Below, piece after piece: positions 13,635 through 28,340 of a stretch of DNA of 64,000 bases (positions are counted from its first letter, which is position 1; each line of letters begins with the position of its first letter). The notes below the pieces were generated by a model. That model did not search any database. It was given only the letters and a program-made list of their open reading frames with translations, and was not told the DNA's origin. The DNA comes from Struthidea cinerea. Lineage: Eukaryota > Chordata > Aves > Passeriformes > Corcoracidae. The stretch spans positions 3,982,075-4,046,074 of the forward strand of contig VZTI01002652.1 of the NCBI GenBank assembly GCA_013397865.1. The letters run 5' to 3'. A program made the position numbers and the translations under genes.

Positions 13635-16600
13635 TTAGGATTCTATTCTCACTGGTAAAAAACCAAACCAAAACCAAGACAGGAATTCCTGCTTTTCACA
13701 TACAGCTCCTGAACGCAGGGGCAATTACTGCAATTATTTCATGTATTACCCTTTGTGCTATCAAGGGTAGAGGAAATGCTGCTAAATTGTTTATCAGAAC
13801 TACTGCATGCAACTGAATTAGACACAGTGAATGCTGTAGCTGTGTCTGATTCTTGTTTAATAGCTTTGGATGATACCATTTGGCATTGATTTCTCTCTTG
13901 TTTTGTCACACATGGCATTTACTTCTGTGGTACTCAACTACACAGTTCAATACAATTGAAGTTACAGTGATGCTGAAAACGTTGCTTTAACATCTTAATG
14001 GTTCAGGATATATTTGCATTTTTTTCTTCCATCTTTGGTCACAGCACTGCACAATTATCTCTGCAGTATTTATTGTTGCCAGTGATGCAAAGTGCTGGAA
14101 TTATTAAACCTTGTTTTAACCTCATGCCTTTGTACCTCGAAGTACTTTCCTCCTTCCTGATGCAATCTGGAACTCAAAAGGTCAGCTGTGCTTATTACAT
14201 GGCAAGACTTCTGGTATTTCCTACTTTTGAAGGCGTAAGTAAAAACAAAACCAAAATCTAAGCCACAATGACAGTTCAAATACAGAACTTTTAGTTTATT
14301 TTCCCCAAGCTCACACAGCTTGCAGGACTGAAAGAAGCACAGTCAACACCATTAAAATAAACAGTTCAAAATCTTTAAAAGCAAGATGTAGGCAGGCCAG
14401 TTTGCAGGTGCCACAAACAAACGAAAGCCTTCTATGGTATTTTGCTAACAGGATTCTCCCTTTGCACATAGACTCTAATCTTCAACTGACATCCAGCCAC
14501 GGTGGATGTGTAGAAGCAATAATGGAATTTGTCTGCCATTCATTTGGGTCTGAGCAGCATTATGTACTTGCATTACAATTTAACAATATTTGTATTTTAG
14601 TTACAAAAGAGAAACAAAGCAGGGAATTGAATCTTTAGAATACTGAGCATGTAACAAGCACTAAGACTATGTTATTTAAACAATTTTCATCATCTTCTCC
14701 CTCCCTCCTCAAATCAATAACTCAATTATGGAATCGCCTCCACTTTTTCAGGGGTCACGCTCCACTTTTAGTTAGAACACTAATAAAAGACCAGGCCTCC
14801 AGGGAAAACCAAAACTCCAGTATAAGTTATGCTCTGAGTTTAGTGACAGTTTAGCAGAAACTGTCCTGTAAAAACACAATTTGTAACTTGTGACATTCAA
14901 AACTGTTTTCTCTCCTCCTCACATCTGAGTAGACACCCATGCCCAGGCAGCTCTAGGACCACACAAAACTGCAAATTCCCCCTGAGCTGCCCTACACCCT
15001 CACAGCGCTCCTGCACCTGATGGAACAACCAGGGTCAAGTCAGCTGAGAGGTGCGCATGAGAAGGAAGTTTATGACTCATTCCTTTAATAAAGGCTTTGC
15101 CGGCTCACCCAAGCCTCCTGCCTCATTCCATCTGATAAAGGTGTGCTGTCTGCCTGTGACTGTTTTGAAGCCAAGAGTCTTGAGTCAAAAATATACCAGA
15201 AGGGCACAGTGTTGCTGGATCAGAGGATCATCAGCAAGATAAGCTTCTGAGAGGGAAGGTCAGCCCTGTTTGCTGCACACAAAGCAAATGCATTTTAGGG
15301 AAGAATGCATTTGGGCCCAGCACTAACTGGCAGAAAGGCAATCCTCTGAGTGCCAGTAGATTCACCCAATTCATTTTTAAATCCCATTGCTCATAGCCAA
15401 CCTAAAAAAAACCCCGGCTCATTTCAAAGTTTTAGGGCACATCTTTCTAATTATCAATATGTCTTAAGCACACATTTATATCAAACCTACATTCTTGGGG
15501 TTCCCCCCAATTCAACGTCAAAACTGATTAATGTTCATTGCCACCTAATCTGTTGTATTCATTTCTAGATATTATATATATAAATCAATGGCTGTTGGCT
15601 TGCATAACTCCCTTTTGCATTTTTCTCTGTTCCATCGCACCTGCTGCTTCTCAAGAGTGATTACTTAATTGTGAAGTAAAAGATGATTATTTAATACTTT
15701 AGCTAGGAAGAACAGAGTTACTCGGTCATGGATTAATAAGGACTCTGGGTTTTACAGTTTGCAGTTGAATTTGTGTTAAACATGTTTTGTCATCTTCTGT
15801 AGTAAGGTCCTGAACTACAGAAGGAAGACAGATCACTCTGAGAATTTGCTAATGCCACTGGCATATTTTGATTCTTCCCTTGCCCACTTCAGCGGCCTAC
15901 TTAATATTTTCATCTTTTGATGGTTCTTCTGCATTTGTGGGGTTTTACTTTTTTCCCAAAATATGTTTTAATGTTATCAGTGTTATAATCCTCATATTTA
16001 AAGAATGGAGACACAAATACTTAGGGAAATTGGAAACATCTCCACCTTATTTCTGTCATAATCAGTAATTTTCTGGTTTCTTCTGTGCCCCTTTAAATTA
16101 TCACAATATGAACACTGGGGTTTTTGCTAGAGGAGGAACTTTAAAGTTAATTAAGTCTGCTTCCTCCCACAGAACCAAGGAGAAACCAGGAACTTCTGAC
16201 AAGTTAATGGTTTCAAAAATAATACAACATCTAGAAGCACCTATTGCCATCCTACTTACAAATTCATACTCCCCAAATATTATCTGAAGCCCTTCACTGA
16301 GGATTTAAACACAGCTGGAAGAAAACCAAAATTTTGCCACATATTTTCTTCTTTTTCCTTATTTAAATATAGTGATAACCAGTTCAGCTCTGAATTCAAC
16401 CATCCAGTGGCTAGCTTTTCATCACATGCATTTGCAAGCTGCCGCAGATTGTCAGTCCACACCTCCGGTGTGCTCAGCTGTCCCTGAGGGCTTTGTGTGC
16501 GGTGAAGGATTTCAGTGCTGCTGTTAAACTTTTCCTTAAAGCAAGCTCAAGTTTTTGTACTTAGGGTGAAGTCTCTAATGCAATTGCTTCACTAAGTAAA

Positions 16601-19600
16601 TGAGCTATTACCTTGGGGAAAACAAAACTGCAAGACTGACCAGAAATGAAATTTATGCTTTTGCTTACACTCATGCATTGTTTCCTTTAGTGGCTCACGT
16701 AAATATCTACCTGAGGAATTGGTAAACCATAAAATAACACCTCAGCTGACACTGTCAGTTTTCAGAAATAGACTCCCAATTTGACTTTTTCTGAGCTAAT
16801 AGGTTGTAGGCTGCTGGTTTAAAGCCTTACTTTTAGGAGCTTGAAAAGAAATTTGTCTATGATAAAAAACTAGTTTTGAGTGTAAAATTTTCTATCCCAA
16901 GTGTCTTTGCAAGCTACCGAGTTGTCTGTGCTATTTCAGAGCCTGTTGTGCTTTTTATCACTAGATATTCAGTTCCACCAGCATGGGCACCCAAGTGCAG
17001 GCAAGCGAGCGTGCACAGGGCATATCAGCAGGGTGGCACAGGCACACACACCTGGGTCACCTAACCTGCAACTGGCATGGCACTGGAGGTTCATGTCTTC
17101 AGTAAAAACGCTGCAACTCTGCTTTCCAGTGCTTGGAAGACTTAATTATTCTTTGAAGACCCTAGCACCCACACAACACTTCCATTGTGTTCCATTGCCA
17201 TTGCTTTTTGGTACCCATCAGCTACTCACTGGCTTCTCATCCTCCCCTCTCACCCTAGCAGGTCTTGAGATCCAAGTCATAGTTCTTTAGGTCCTTACCA
17301 GATGGCATTTCATACTCTGCTGTGAAAAATGTCTAGAGCTTGGCCACGGCTGACAGACCCATGCTCAAATCACCATTCATTTTTCTGAACAATAAAAACC
17401 ATCCTGGTTGTCTTTCCCTCACACCACCTTAGGAGTAAAGTAGGCTATATTCCAGTAATAAGTTTTACACCCACGGGAATACACCAAGGGAAAAAAAAAA
17501 TCTTTAAGCCCAAGAGTTTTCAATCCAAAAGTCAGTTTTCAGAAGTGCTGAGAACAGACTGGAAAGAAATCATCTGGTATGTTAAGCTAAACACCAGTTA
17601 CCAACAAAACAATTACTGTTTCTTGAAGAAAAAAGTTATGCATGTTCATAATTGTCCATGCAGATGACAGGTCCTTTTTAGCTTTCAAGGTTCCATACAA
17701 TTAAGCTACTTTTAAATTACAAGCCACTGATCATGACTTGATTACCCATTACCTTGTAAGTGAATTAGGAAAACAACACTCAGCATTTAATAAAACATAA
17801 AATAGATTAGCAATTAAATGCACAATTGTTCTATTGACTTGTTTTCAACAAGCTTCCTCAAGACTTTAAAAAAAAGATATGTATTAACACTGCTGTTATA
17901 GTGTTCATTTTATCTTTTAAAAACAGGATGATTTATTATTTCATTATATTGAAGGAACGTGAAATTTATCATTAACACATAAAAGTAACAGTCAAATGGA
18001 TTGAATGCACAACTTTATGTATTAGAGGGAATATATCTACCTGATATTGTTGTACGTAACTCTTTCAGATTTGAACAACTGGTTAGTGTAATGGGCAGTA
18101 CTCTTTCAGGTTCTGAGTATTCAAACAAGCACAAAGTTATTTAAAGATATTTTTAATCCCTGTGTTATTAATATCAAAGATATTAAGTGCCATATAATTT
18201 TTTCTTTAAAAAGGAGGGGGGAATGAGCAGCTGTGATCTTCTACATGTTGGTTCACTTAGTTGCCTTATTTTGTATATAAAACTGTGCTTTATGCATAAG
18301 GGTATCAATTCACCAGAAAAGCATGCACTGAATAAACCCCTCAGTCACTGCTTAATTGCTTGATCAAACTTGATAAATATTAGAGGGCAATATCAATAAT
18401 CATATGAAATAAATGGGGCACACAGGGGCAGTGAAGAAAATCTTGTCATAAACATTGGTCCCACCAGAAGCAGTAGAACTTACTGCACGATCAGGTTTTT
18501 AGCCCGTTATCCTTGTTCCCACTATACAAGAGCAGATGTCAATCGCAGGTTTGGATAAGCCACAGCAGGGACATGAGCAGAATGACAGTGCAATGTCTGT
18601 CTCAAGTAAATACGAACAATAGAAAGTGAAAACATCTGGGGAAGAAGCATTTGTTCCACATGATCAGCAGAAAGTCTCTGCAAGGGGAGGAAAGGGGCAG
18701 CAGGTGCTTCGATTTTGCAAGGGAGAAGAAATTGTAAAGTATAGAGCAAGCTACATTGCTTAGCACACCAGCTTGGTGAACTGGGGCAGCTGATCAGCCA
18801 TCCCTCAGACAAAGCTCCCTCCTGCCCCTGTGCAGTCACAGGCACACACACATTTAGCAGACCAGCCTTGCTGAGGAGCTGCCAGCACTCTTCCCATGCC
18901 CTGGGGGTTGTTGGTGGGTGCAGCTCCTCCTGCCGTGTCTTATCCTGCTGGGCAGAGGAGAGAAAGATAATGCTGTGTCCTCTTCGTAGGGGCCTTTATG
19001 CCTGTTCCCCAGCCAAGTTCGTCCTTCAGGTTTCTGTCCTACAGATATCTGGGTGGAAATTACTTACAGAGGACATGTCACACTATGCTTAGGAATTCTT
19101 GGCTCCATTTAGCTGTTGATGCCAAGAACACATCAAACACCAGCTCGCACATCAGACAGCACCATATGATCAGAGAGCTTCTAACCTGGTAACACAAACT
19201 GCCCTTAGCACACTCAACTTTACGGTGAAAGTAAAAGCTTCTTCTACATTTTTGTTGTTTGTTGCTTAAGTAACAGACACATATGATGTTCTTTTGCTAA
19301 GTTGCATGCTACAATATTTGAGCAGGAGTGACATTATTCATATTTGTGTCACCAAGGTCTGAGATGACCCTTTTTTCCACTCAAACACACCTGCCAGTGG
19401 CAAAGTACCAATGCCACTGAAATCACCTCCACCACCTCTGGCTTTCACTCCAACAGAGTAATAGAAATGAAGTCTTTGGTTCTTGTGACCAAGCTAAATT
19501 CAACCACATACACTTGCTTCTTTTTCCTCTGCTAATCATGTATGTGATTTTACATCTCAGATCCTTCCTCAACACATTTTAGCCACATGAAGTCCCTCTC

Positions 19601-21849
19601 AGCTTCCAGCTGATGCTGGGTAAACACGAGTGACTTCTTCAGATTCCCCAACATGATGGGATCCTGCTTTCCACTACAACAGTGAAACTTGGTTAAAAGC
19701 ATTTGCTGGAGAAGGGGAAAGGATGTTCCATGGCAGTGTAAGGTATTTCACTTTGGTCACATAACTTCTTCAGGCTACATTTAGCACACAAGTGCTGCTC
19801 AATATTGCTGAAGACCAAGTATCAGAGGATACATTGTCCCTAGGCTAAGAGGATGCATAACCTTCTTTAGTAAAGCATCTTGTAGTGCTACAAAACAGAC
19901 AGCTGAGCAATTCCCACTTGCAAAGAGTGACACAAAAAAAAAAGATAAAAACCAAGGTAACTGGTCCAGGCATTATGCATTGTAGTTTATTGAAGCAATT
20001 AGACAACACACACATGCTTGGAAGTAAATAGATTATTTAGGAAGGATTAAAACATGAAACCATTTATAAATAAAATAAAAACCAAAAAACCCCAAGTGTG
20101 ATTAAGCCTGACAATTGCTTCTGTTCAACCAATCAGTGAAAATAAGAAAGTAAGTTTCAAAGAACATTAATTTGAAAAACATCAAAGAAAAAGATGTTTA
20201 AGATGATAGGAGTAGGTACACAGGGAACCACACTATTACATATTGCCACTGGACCATTACTTAAACCTAATTTAGACTCCTCCTATCGAGCTCCTAGAAT
20301 TATTAGAAAAACAAATCAGAAAGCCTATCTCCATGGAATAAGATGTCCATAATATCCAACTGTTCTATAAATAGGATAATTTATTTATCATTATTTTGGT
20401 TGAATTGTGAACAAGCAGGTTTAACAAGTTAGCCTTGCTGGACAAACCTAAATGCCATTTCAGCACACTGTTAACATGTCTCACAACGCCTAACAGAAAA
20501 ATTAATTTCCTTTTAATATGAAATGATCCCATTGTATTTCATGAACACTGAAAAGAGATGATTCAGTCAAGAGTAAAAAGTAATCTTCCTTTCCTCTATT
20601 GTACTTTTTTCTTTTCTCCCATGGTATATGAGGGAATAAATACCTTTTAAAGAGTAGTTGTTTCAGACTGATCTTATCTTTTACCTCAGGTCACAGCACA
20701 AGAGGATACATTGCCTTTTTCTTTTAGCTGCAAAGTATTTCTTGCTAAAAGGACATGGTCACTCCTGTTCCTAGGAGAAATTATTATCAAAGAAATAACA
20801 CTATAATAGAGTGTGAACATGCAGACTGGGGCTATCAAAATTTCTCCTTGCTCTTAAACTTGCCTTTGTTAATAATAAATTTTCTAAATTGTTTCATAAT
20901 AGTGACAATCTTCCCCACAAGATAAGAATCAAGATAGTTGTTTTCCTTTCTTTTATTCTGTCACTGAAAAAGAAACCCTCATTTTTTCCACTGGGCTACT
21001 TGCTAATTACAAACAATTAATCATTAGTCTGAGACTTTATACTATGGGATTTTAAAGTATTACAATTAGGAAAAACTGAGCATGACATTTAATTGTTTGG
21101 ATATATTTTTCTGCACTTGCCAGTGTCTTGTAGCAGTTTCATTTCAAATTGGATGCCATTCAAAGAGACAGGAGCAACAGCAACTAATGCCAGGCTCAGG
21201 TCAGGTCCAATTTCTTTTTAAAAATGTTGGATAATCATATTTTATTCCAAACCAACAGTATGTCTAAGCTGGAACAGGACCAGAAGAACAGTCTGGGAGA
21301 GCTGTTTCACAGTTTAAGAACCCTATTCATCAATAACTAATGAAGAAACAATTAAAAAGGGGACTTTTATCACCACATGGTGGAATTAGAAGTGAGCACA
21401 AAGAACACTCATTAAAATAAATTTACATTACGATGACATTAACCAACATGGTGTATTTAGCATGCCCTTAAAAATATGAGGTTCAGATTGATGACATGAA
21501 ATTCAGAAGGTCTAGAAGTTGAGATCAGATAAGCCAAACCTGTTACAAGTCATTCAACAACAGGTTTGTTTAGAATGCAACAGGAGCTGCAGTTTTTTCT
21601 TCCAGTGGCTCAGCAGCTTGAAATGGGCTGAGCAGGGCACCAAAATCCTACCCATGAGATGAGCATTCCCAGTGCTCTTCTATTGCACCCACCTAGGATC
21701 AGGAAACAAAGCAAGCCAAGTGCGCAGTATTTCAGCACTCGCACCACAATACTATTTCAGGAGGTTCAGCTCCCTGGCCAAAACCTTGTCAGACAAGCCC
21801 ATTAAATTATATAAAAGAACCTACAAATAAGCCGTAACATGATTTCAGT

Positions 21850-21864
21850 TCACCAGATGGTGGT
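21850..21864 (+). promoter_or_regulatory. CTCF-like motif (sequence match only)
   Basis: TCACCAGATGGTGGT fits the vertebrate CTCF core consensus CCACNAGRKGGCRSY at 12 of 14 informative positions (mismatches at 1 and 12). Motifs of this quality also arise by chance, so occupancy is unknown. No promoter or gene boundary is visible nearby to support a role. Confidence 0.25.
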
Positions 21865-22992
21865 ATTAAGGTATTGCAAGAGGCACTAGACAGTGTTTGA
21901 GCAATGTTTATTGTCTGCCCCAATATGTTTCTTTAATAGTGCTGGATGTATGAGGAATACAAAGTGCTCCATCTCTTGCTCACTTAGTGAAAATCATTTT
22001 CCAAAATCTGCTGCATGTAACAGGAATCATCAGCTTTTAAAGCAACCTGCCATATGGCATTCCCAAATTAGAGGTTAAGTGGAACAAAATCCCATGAAGC
22101 CTAGGCTCAGGGAGAGAAGATGTTTCCAATCATGTTTTCAGAGGCATTTGTCTCTGACCAGACACGGTGGCTCAGGTGGAACTCCTGCGCAGGCCTTTCT
22201 GTGCTCCTCTCAGTCCCTCATTACCCACCCTTGGGACCCACATGCTTGACTGCTCGGCACTCACACATTAACTGGGTGTCTTGTCCTTTCTATTGTTTTT
22301 CTACCCAAATTACACAAAAATGTACTTTGCATTTTACGTAATACCCTACCTAGGTATGGAATGAAGGGTCTGTTTAAAAGTTGAATGACAAATGCAGCTT
22401 CTCTGCTACTCTGTAACAGTGTTTTACTCCCCATAAGTTTAGAAATGGAGTTATAGACAGAAGACAGAATGGGACTTTGCTCTGTGTAAAAACCCAATGT
22501 TCCTGAGATTGAAGAGGAACAAAAATGATATTTGAGAAGATACTGAGTTCTGGGAAGACTTATCTACTTCCAAAGTTCCTATTAAACTAGGATTAGTCTC
22601 TCTCTATGCCTATTCATAATACAATAACAACCTAATTTCTTCTCTCAAAAAACCCAACAGAAAACCCAAAAATACACAACCAACCACTGTATCAGATACC
22701 CAGTGAGAAGAGCCACCTAAATACCCCATACAGCGATGAAGACTTCTTTCAAAAGTTTGTGGAAGTTTCAATTACTGTGAGCACAGCACAAAAAGAGCAA
22801 GAATTTCATGACACAAGTCTCAATGATATCTGGATCCACCCTGCTAGTCACCAAATCCCAGAGGGGAGGACTTTCTCTCAAGTCTAGGTCTTAACTGCTA
22901 AACAACACAAGGCAGCAAACTCAGCAGCATCAGCACAATGTGTACTACCAATAAAACACCAATAACAGGAGATGCATTTCTTTGTGTGAACT

Positions 22993-23080
22993 GCAAAAAA
23001 AAAAAGCAAACCAAACAATAAAAAACCCATACAAAAACACCCACAAAAACAAACAAACCAAACCAAAACCATAACAAAAG
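22993..23080. repeat. A-rich (CAAA)n-like low-complexity tract
   Basis: About 88 bases of A interrupted by C, with CAAACAAACC and CCAAAACC words, after a run of A at 22995. It is a similar type to the tract at 30.5 kb but not a copy of it. The Phe/Val/Leu-rich frames on the - strand here are a composition artefact. Confidence 0.8.
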
Positions 23081-26000
23081 CAAGGAACAGATAAATGGGC
23101 AGGGCAGTCAGACAAAAGAGCAAATATTATGGTATCATTTCTATTTCATATCACATAAACATATAACTGTTCAGCAATTACTCAGCAATTGCCAGACAAA
23201 GGAAGGCTTTTTGTTTTCTTGAAGAAACACGGGTAATTATGCCAAGTTGCCTGAGACACCACTGTAGCTTGTAATGATTAGGCTTTATAATAATGAATCA
23301 TCACACAAGGTAGCACTAACCAGCCCCAATACCAAACTTAGCAGCTATTATTCATGCAGTTCTTACACTTATTACTGTATCAATAGATTGCCTACATAGT
23401 TTCCATACCATCACTAGAAGCCCGTTTGTGTACATGCATATTTATGCACTCAGCCCACCAGGTCTTCTGACTGGATCTGGTTCACAACTAACTTTTTTAA
23501 GGTTACCAGTTCTTCGTCAGGAGAGAATACAGGCCAAGAGTGTTAAAAATATAGGTCTTTACACTTTGAAAGCCCAAGATCTGAAAGAGGCAGACAGACA
23601 TCAAGGCATTTTTCAAAGGACTAAGAGCTGGATTAGGCGCTAGTCTGGAAAGTACAAAGGCTGCATACATTATAAAAGATTTCTCTCATTACACAAGGCA
23701 CCATAAATCTTGAAGTAGTACAGACCACTACAGAGAATCAAAGGAAAGGGGAGAAGGAATTCCTGTTAATGTACTTGTACTCTGAAGAGTGACTTTGTTT
23801 AAAGAGCAAAGCCACATTCCGTCATCTCCAAATCTCAACAGTCAAAATTGCTCCAGGAACAGGAAAGCAGTTCTATTTGCCTCTCTTTCAAACTCCCCAA
23901 GAAACTTGAAATTCAAGCTGGTGAGTTCCGACTTTAAAAAAACTCCATAAAGATAGATTAAAAGCACATGAAGTCATTCCACATTTACACACGTTTTAAT
24001 TCTGTGGTCTTGGGAACCACACAGAACATGGAACAGGCAAAGATCCGAAGATGATGTAGAGCAGCCAGCCTTTGTTCAAACCCAGTCACCACTCTCACTG
24101 TTGACACCAGGGCCACAAGACCCAGTATACACTTACTCATTTCTGGGTCAGATTCAGAAGGCTGACAGGTGTATGTAAGGCATTATTGTTTAAAATTATG
24201 TGAGAGACTGCAAACTATCCAGTGATCAGAAACACTGAGTTAACACAATGCTACTTTAGGTTGTCACTTTAAAACACAAACCCCACAGTTTAAGGCTTCT
24301 TTTATTCTTTCTTCTTCTGAGCTCAGTGAATTTTGGCATGGCTGGCTGTAAACACTCACTAATGTTTCTACATAATAGAAAGATAGTAGATAACACTAAA
24401 CATAAAAAGTATTGGTGCTTCCAGTTTTACGTTAACCTCTTGAATGGCACTTTCTTAAACTGGGCATACTGTATAACCCTCTACCTTTGATCTAGACATA
24501 ACAACCACTTTAAAAGGAAGGATTCTGTTTTATGACGTGCAAGGTTGATTATACTCTGCTATGAATTGTTAGGTGTCTGTCCTCAGCTATGTGCTCAAAC
24601 ATTTAAACACTAAGACAGATTTTTGAACTCTTCCATAAGTAGTTCATGATAATAAATCCAGATGAAAGCCCCAGCTTTCCCTATCACATTGAATGATTAC
24701 AGAGTGTCTGAGTTTGTATGAACTAATAAAACATGTATTTCTGAAATACTAACCATTATTCCATCATGTTCTGGGATTTTAAGGGTATTTCAGTCTCGTC
24801 ATTTAGCTCACGTGCTTTGCACTAACTGCAAAAGAAAACCTTCAGTTTCTAAGGATGACTGCACAGGTCGTTTTCACACCATCCAGCTCATTGTCACAGC
24901 TCAAAGAGTTTGTCACAATTTGGACAGGCTATGTGCCTGCTCAGTCTGAGCCAGAACTGCCTGCAGATGACAGCAGTGCCCATCAAGCTACAGCAGTGTC
25001 CTGGGGGATCCTGTCACCTACAGCAATTCACAGGAGGGAGACCTGGACAGCTTTGCTTCACAGTGCTTCTTTACCATAGGGAATTAAAGTTGCCCGGAAC
25101 AGACAAGATTTTTCTCCTGATCTATTGTCGCCGTGGCATCACAGTGCTCTACGTAACATCACCTTCACATGCTTTAATCCAACCCACTGCTCTGAACAGT
25201 GAGTGGTTACAGGAGTGACACACTTTGGGACAGATGTCTCCTTAAATCATGAGCACATATTACTATAGCACAGCAACTCTCCTGCACTGCGCTGTGCTAT
25301 TTAAGGTCCATGAATTGGTTCTACATCATTTTGCATGTACATTGTAGCTCTGGGATTTTTTCTTCACGGAATATAGAATCCACATGGTTCTGTTTCTTGT
25401 TCTAGAACTTCTATTATTTTGTTCTCGCTCCACCTCTGATAAACTTTTAAATTTCAGTTGTTGAATGTGTTATTGTGCAACAGCGCTAAATCTACGCAAT
25501 AATTAAATTCAAAGATGTGTGGTGGCTTAATGTACCACTGTCTGAGTCAGACTTTTTGATAGGCTTACTTATCCAAGTAAGAAATAGTTTGGATTCAGTC
25601 CAAGGTGAGAAGAGCAGTGGTTTAGGAAATGATCAAATATTAGCTGCCTGAAAACAGAAGCAAAGGAACCACCCACAGCACTCCAGGCAATGCCTGGCAT
25701 TCAGAGGAACAAGGTAGTAGTCTGAAAATTTGAGTCAGTGACTTATACACTAAAAAGCTGTCTCTCGAGTTCTGTTTACACAGATATACATAGCTAATGA
25801 TTTTTACTATTGAACACATGCTATCAAACTTACATATCAAAGAAACAAAACATAATTTAAAATATTTTAAGATAACAAGTGTGAGACAAAATTCCAGGAA
25901 ACAAAATTAAGGATGTATGAGGGAACAGGATACTCAAAAATAATAGCAGAACTTTTTTCAAAGAGACAACCAGCTGGTTCAAGAAGAGTGCAGAAACAGG

Positions 26001-28322
26001 GGAATCTACCATTTACACTTTCTGACTGAATGTTTACAATTACTTTCCCAAAGAGGGCAATGAAGGTTAATCTTTTGCACAGCATCTATTTCTATTAGAA
26101 ACACGGTGGAAAACTGATGATTTTTTAATTTATAGGACACACATATTTATTGACAAAGGTATTAATAGGTTAAGTAACAGTAGGGGAATTTTTTTTGCAG
26201 TAAGGCTAGATTCTCTTGCTTATATTCTTTCAGTAGGATTCTTGTCCCTCTAAGTCCCCTTTGGAAAGCCTTTCCAAGGTTGTTATGGACGTGTTATATC
26301 TACAATACTATGCCTCATTATTGAAGCCTGTCAGCCATACTTCAGGAGCTGCTGTGCAGAGCTGCCAGGTTGACTCTTCAGCTTCACTTCAGCACTCTAG
26401 TTTAGGCTAATTTCTCTAGAATATAGAGCAAAACCAGAAAATTTTTATACCTCTTGCAGGTGAAGAATAACTCCTTCAGTAATCCTACTGAGCAAAAAGA
26501 GCTCTTTTAAGTCCCATTTGTGAAATCTTCTTCTCTGCATTGGCTTGAAAGTGTTACTGCCCACTACCACATCCAATTCAGCTAATAAGGTCATGGGTTT
26601 GAAACAATTTCCCAACCTATACAGAACTGCTCCGTACTACTTAGTCAGCCTTGCTTACTGCTGAATATTGTTGCTTCAAAGAGGGATTAAAACAACCACC
26701 ATTAGGAAGCCAGCTTTGCAGATGACACACACGAAGAGGAACTCAGACCAAAAGTGTGAAGACAGGGCAGAGATACACACAGCAGGCCAGTGCAGCCCTG
26801 TCACAGCCAATCCTGAATAGTTAGTAGCCAAAAGGTATTATCCACAAACAGGTCAGCTGCACTCACTGGGAGGGATGTAGGTGTAGAGCGGCAGGGAGAT
26901 TACATAAAGCAGCTTTGCAGTGCTGTGAAAAAACATCAGAGAAACAGTGATCTCGTGGGGTGAAGACAGGGAAGGAGAGACCCTCTATGTATGATTAAAA
27001 GCAAAACTTTTTAAAAGTCCTTTCAGAGAAACAGAAGCAGCTTTTTTCAGGACAGTGTTATACAGACTGCATCTGTCACAACTGAGGAAGGGTTTTTTGC
27101 CAGAGGGACTGTCAGTAGTCAGTTGGCAGATGGACATGATTTCTAGGATTAATGACAGCTAGTAAAGAATCACATTTTGTGGCAAGGAACATGAGAGGGA
27201 TGGACATGCAAAGGACATCAACAATTGCAGAATTAAGTGGGCATGGCCTTCCTTCTCATGATGGGATAAAAGACTTGCTGAGAGGGAAGATAATTTCCAT
27301 GCAGCAGAGTTAAAAATAAAGTGAGAAATCTATGTATTGCAAGGGTACTGAGGCAGTGCCAGGACACAGAGTTAAGACTACGTGGGTATGTACTTTAACT
27401 CACTTGTTCCTCCTTTTCACATCTATGAACCTACAAATTCATCATGTATGTCTCACCACAAAGCAGGAAAGCCAGAGTTACAAATCTCCCTGTTTTGACC
27501 ACTTAACTATTTGGCCAGAGACAAAGGGAGATTTGGGACCTAAATAACACAAGAAGGAAGAGCTTCTGTTTGCAGAACCCACTGGGTAGCAGATAAAATA
27601 GTAGTTTTCCTCCAAATTTGTCCAAACCAGGACAAATGTAAACCTCTCCCATTGAACAGGGTTTCACCAATAATGTGCATTTATCACTTGGCAATATATT
27701 CAAAATGCATGAAGTGGGAGGAGCTAAGGGAAGCACATTTTCTCTGTATGCTGAATTCATGCAAGGTCTTGCAAATAACACATTACTGAAGTGAGGAAAG
27801 CATTTTGTTTCTGTCCACATCTCTGGAACCAGCCAGAAACTGGAAAGAGCAGCCACCATTTTGGAACGCAAAAAGGCTCCAAGGACACAATGGTAAGATT
27901 GAAAAAATTCTAATAGATAAATACTGTTAAGGTGTGCAGATGAGACACAGAAAAGATACACATGGTGTCTCTCTGCAGGGAAGTGGTGCGAGTGACTTCC
28001 TGGAAGCAAGGGCACATGGAAGCACTGGTGCAGCACCCTTCAGGAAAGAGCAGTCGGGGTAGGTCAACCCAAGGCTGAGGAAGAAGCATTCAAATTCAAG
28101 TTCTGATATCAGTGAAAATTTAATGCCAACAGAAAATGATTAATCGTTCATATCTGCAGATACAACAGCTCTTTTTTTCCCCAAACAACAAAAAACTGAT
28201 CAAGTGAAAATAAGCTGCCAAAACTACACCCACAGAGATGATTTCAAGGACAAGTTGCATCTAGAATACTTATGCACTTGCAGTAAGGGAATAACCAACT
28301 TCAGGCTACTTTTTTATGTAAC

Positions 28323-28340
28323 ATATATATATATACACAC
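28323..28340. repeat. (AT)n(AC)n dinucleotide microsatellite
   Basis: A short run of AT dinucleotides passes directly into AC dinucleotides. This is a compound microsatellite of low copy number. Confidence 0.85.

Noticed and set aside
22884..23123. Phe/Val-rich open frames on the minus strand that look like a membrane protein
   Set aside because: They lie over the A-rich (CAAA)n tract. The hydrophobic composition is a direct result of T-rich codons.
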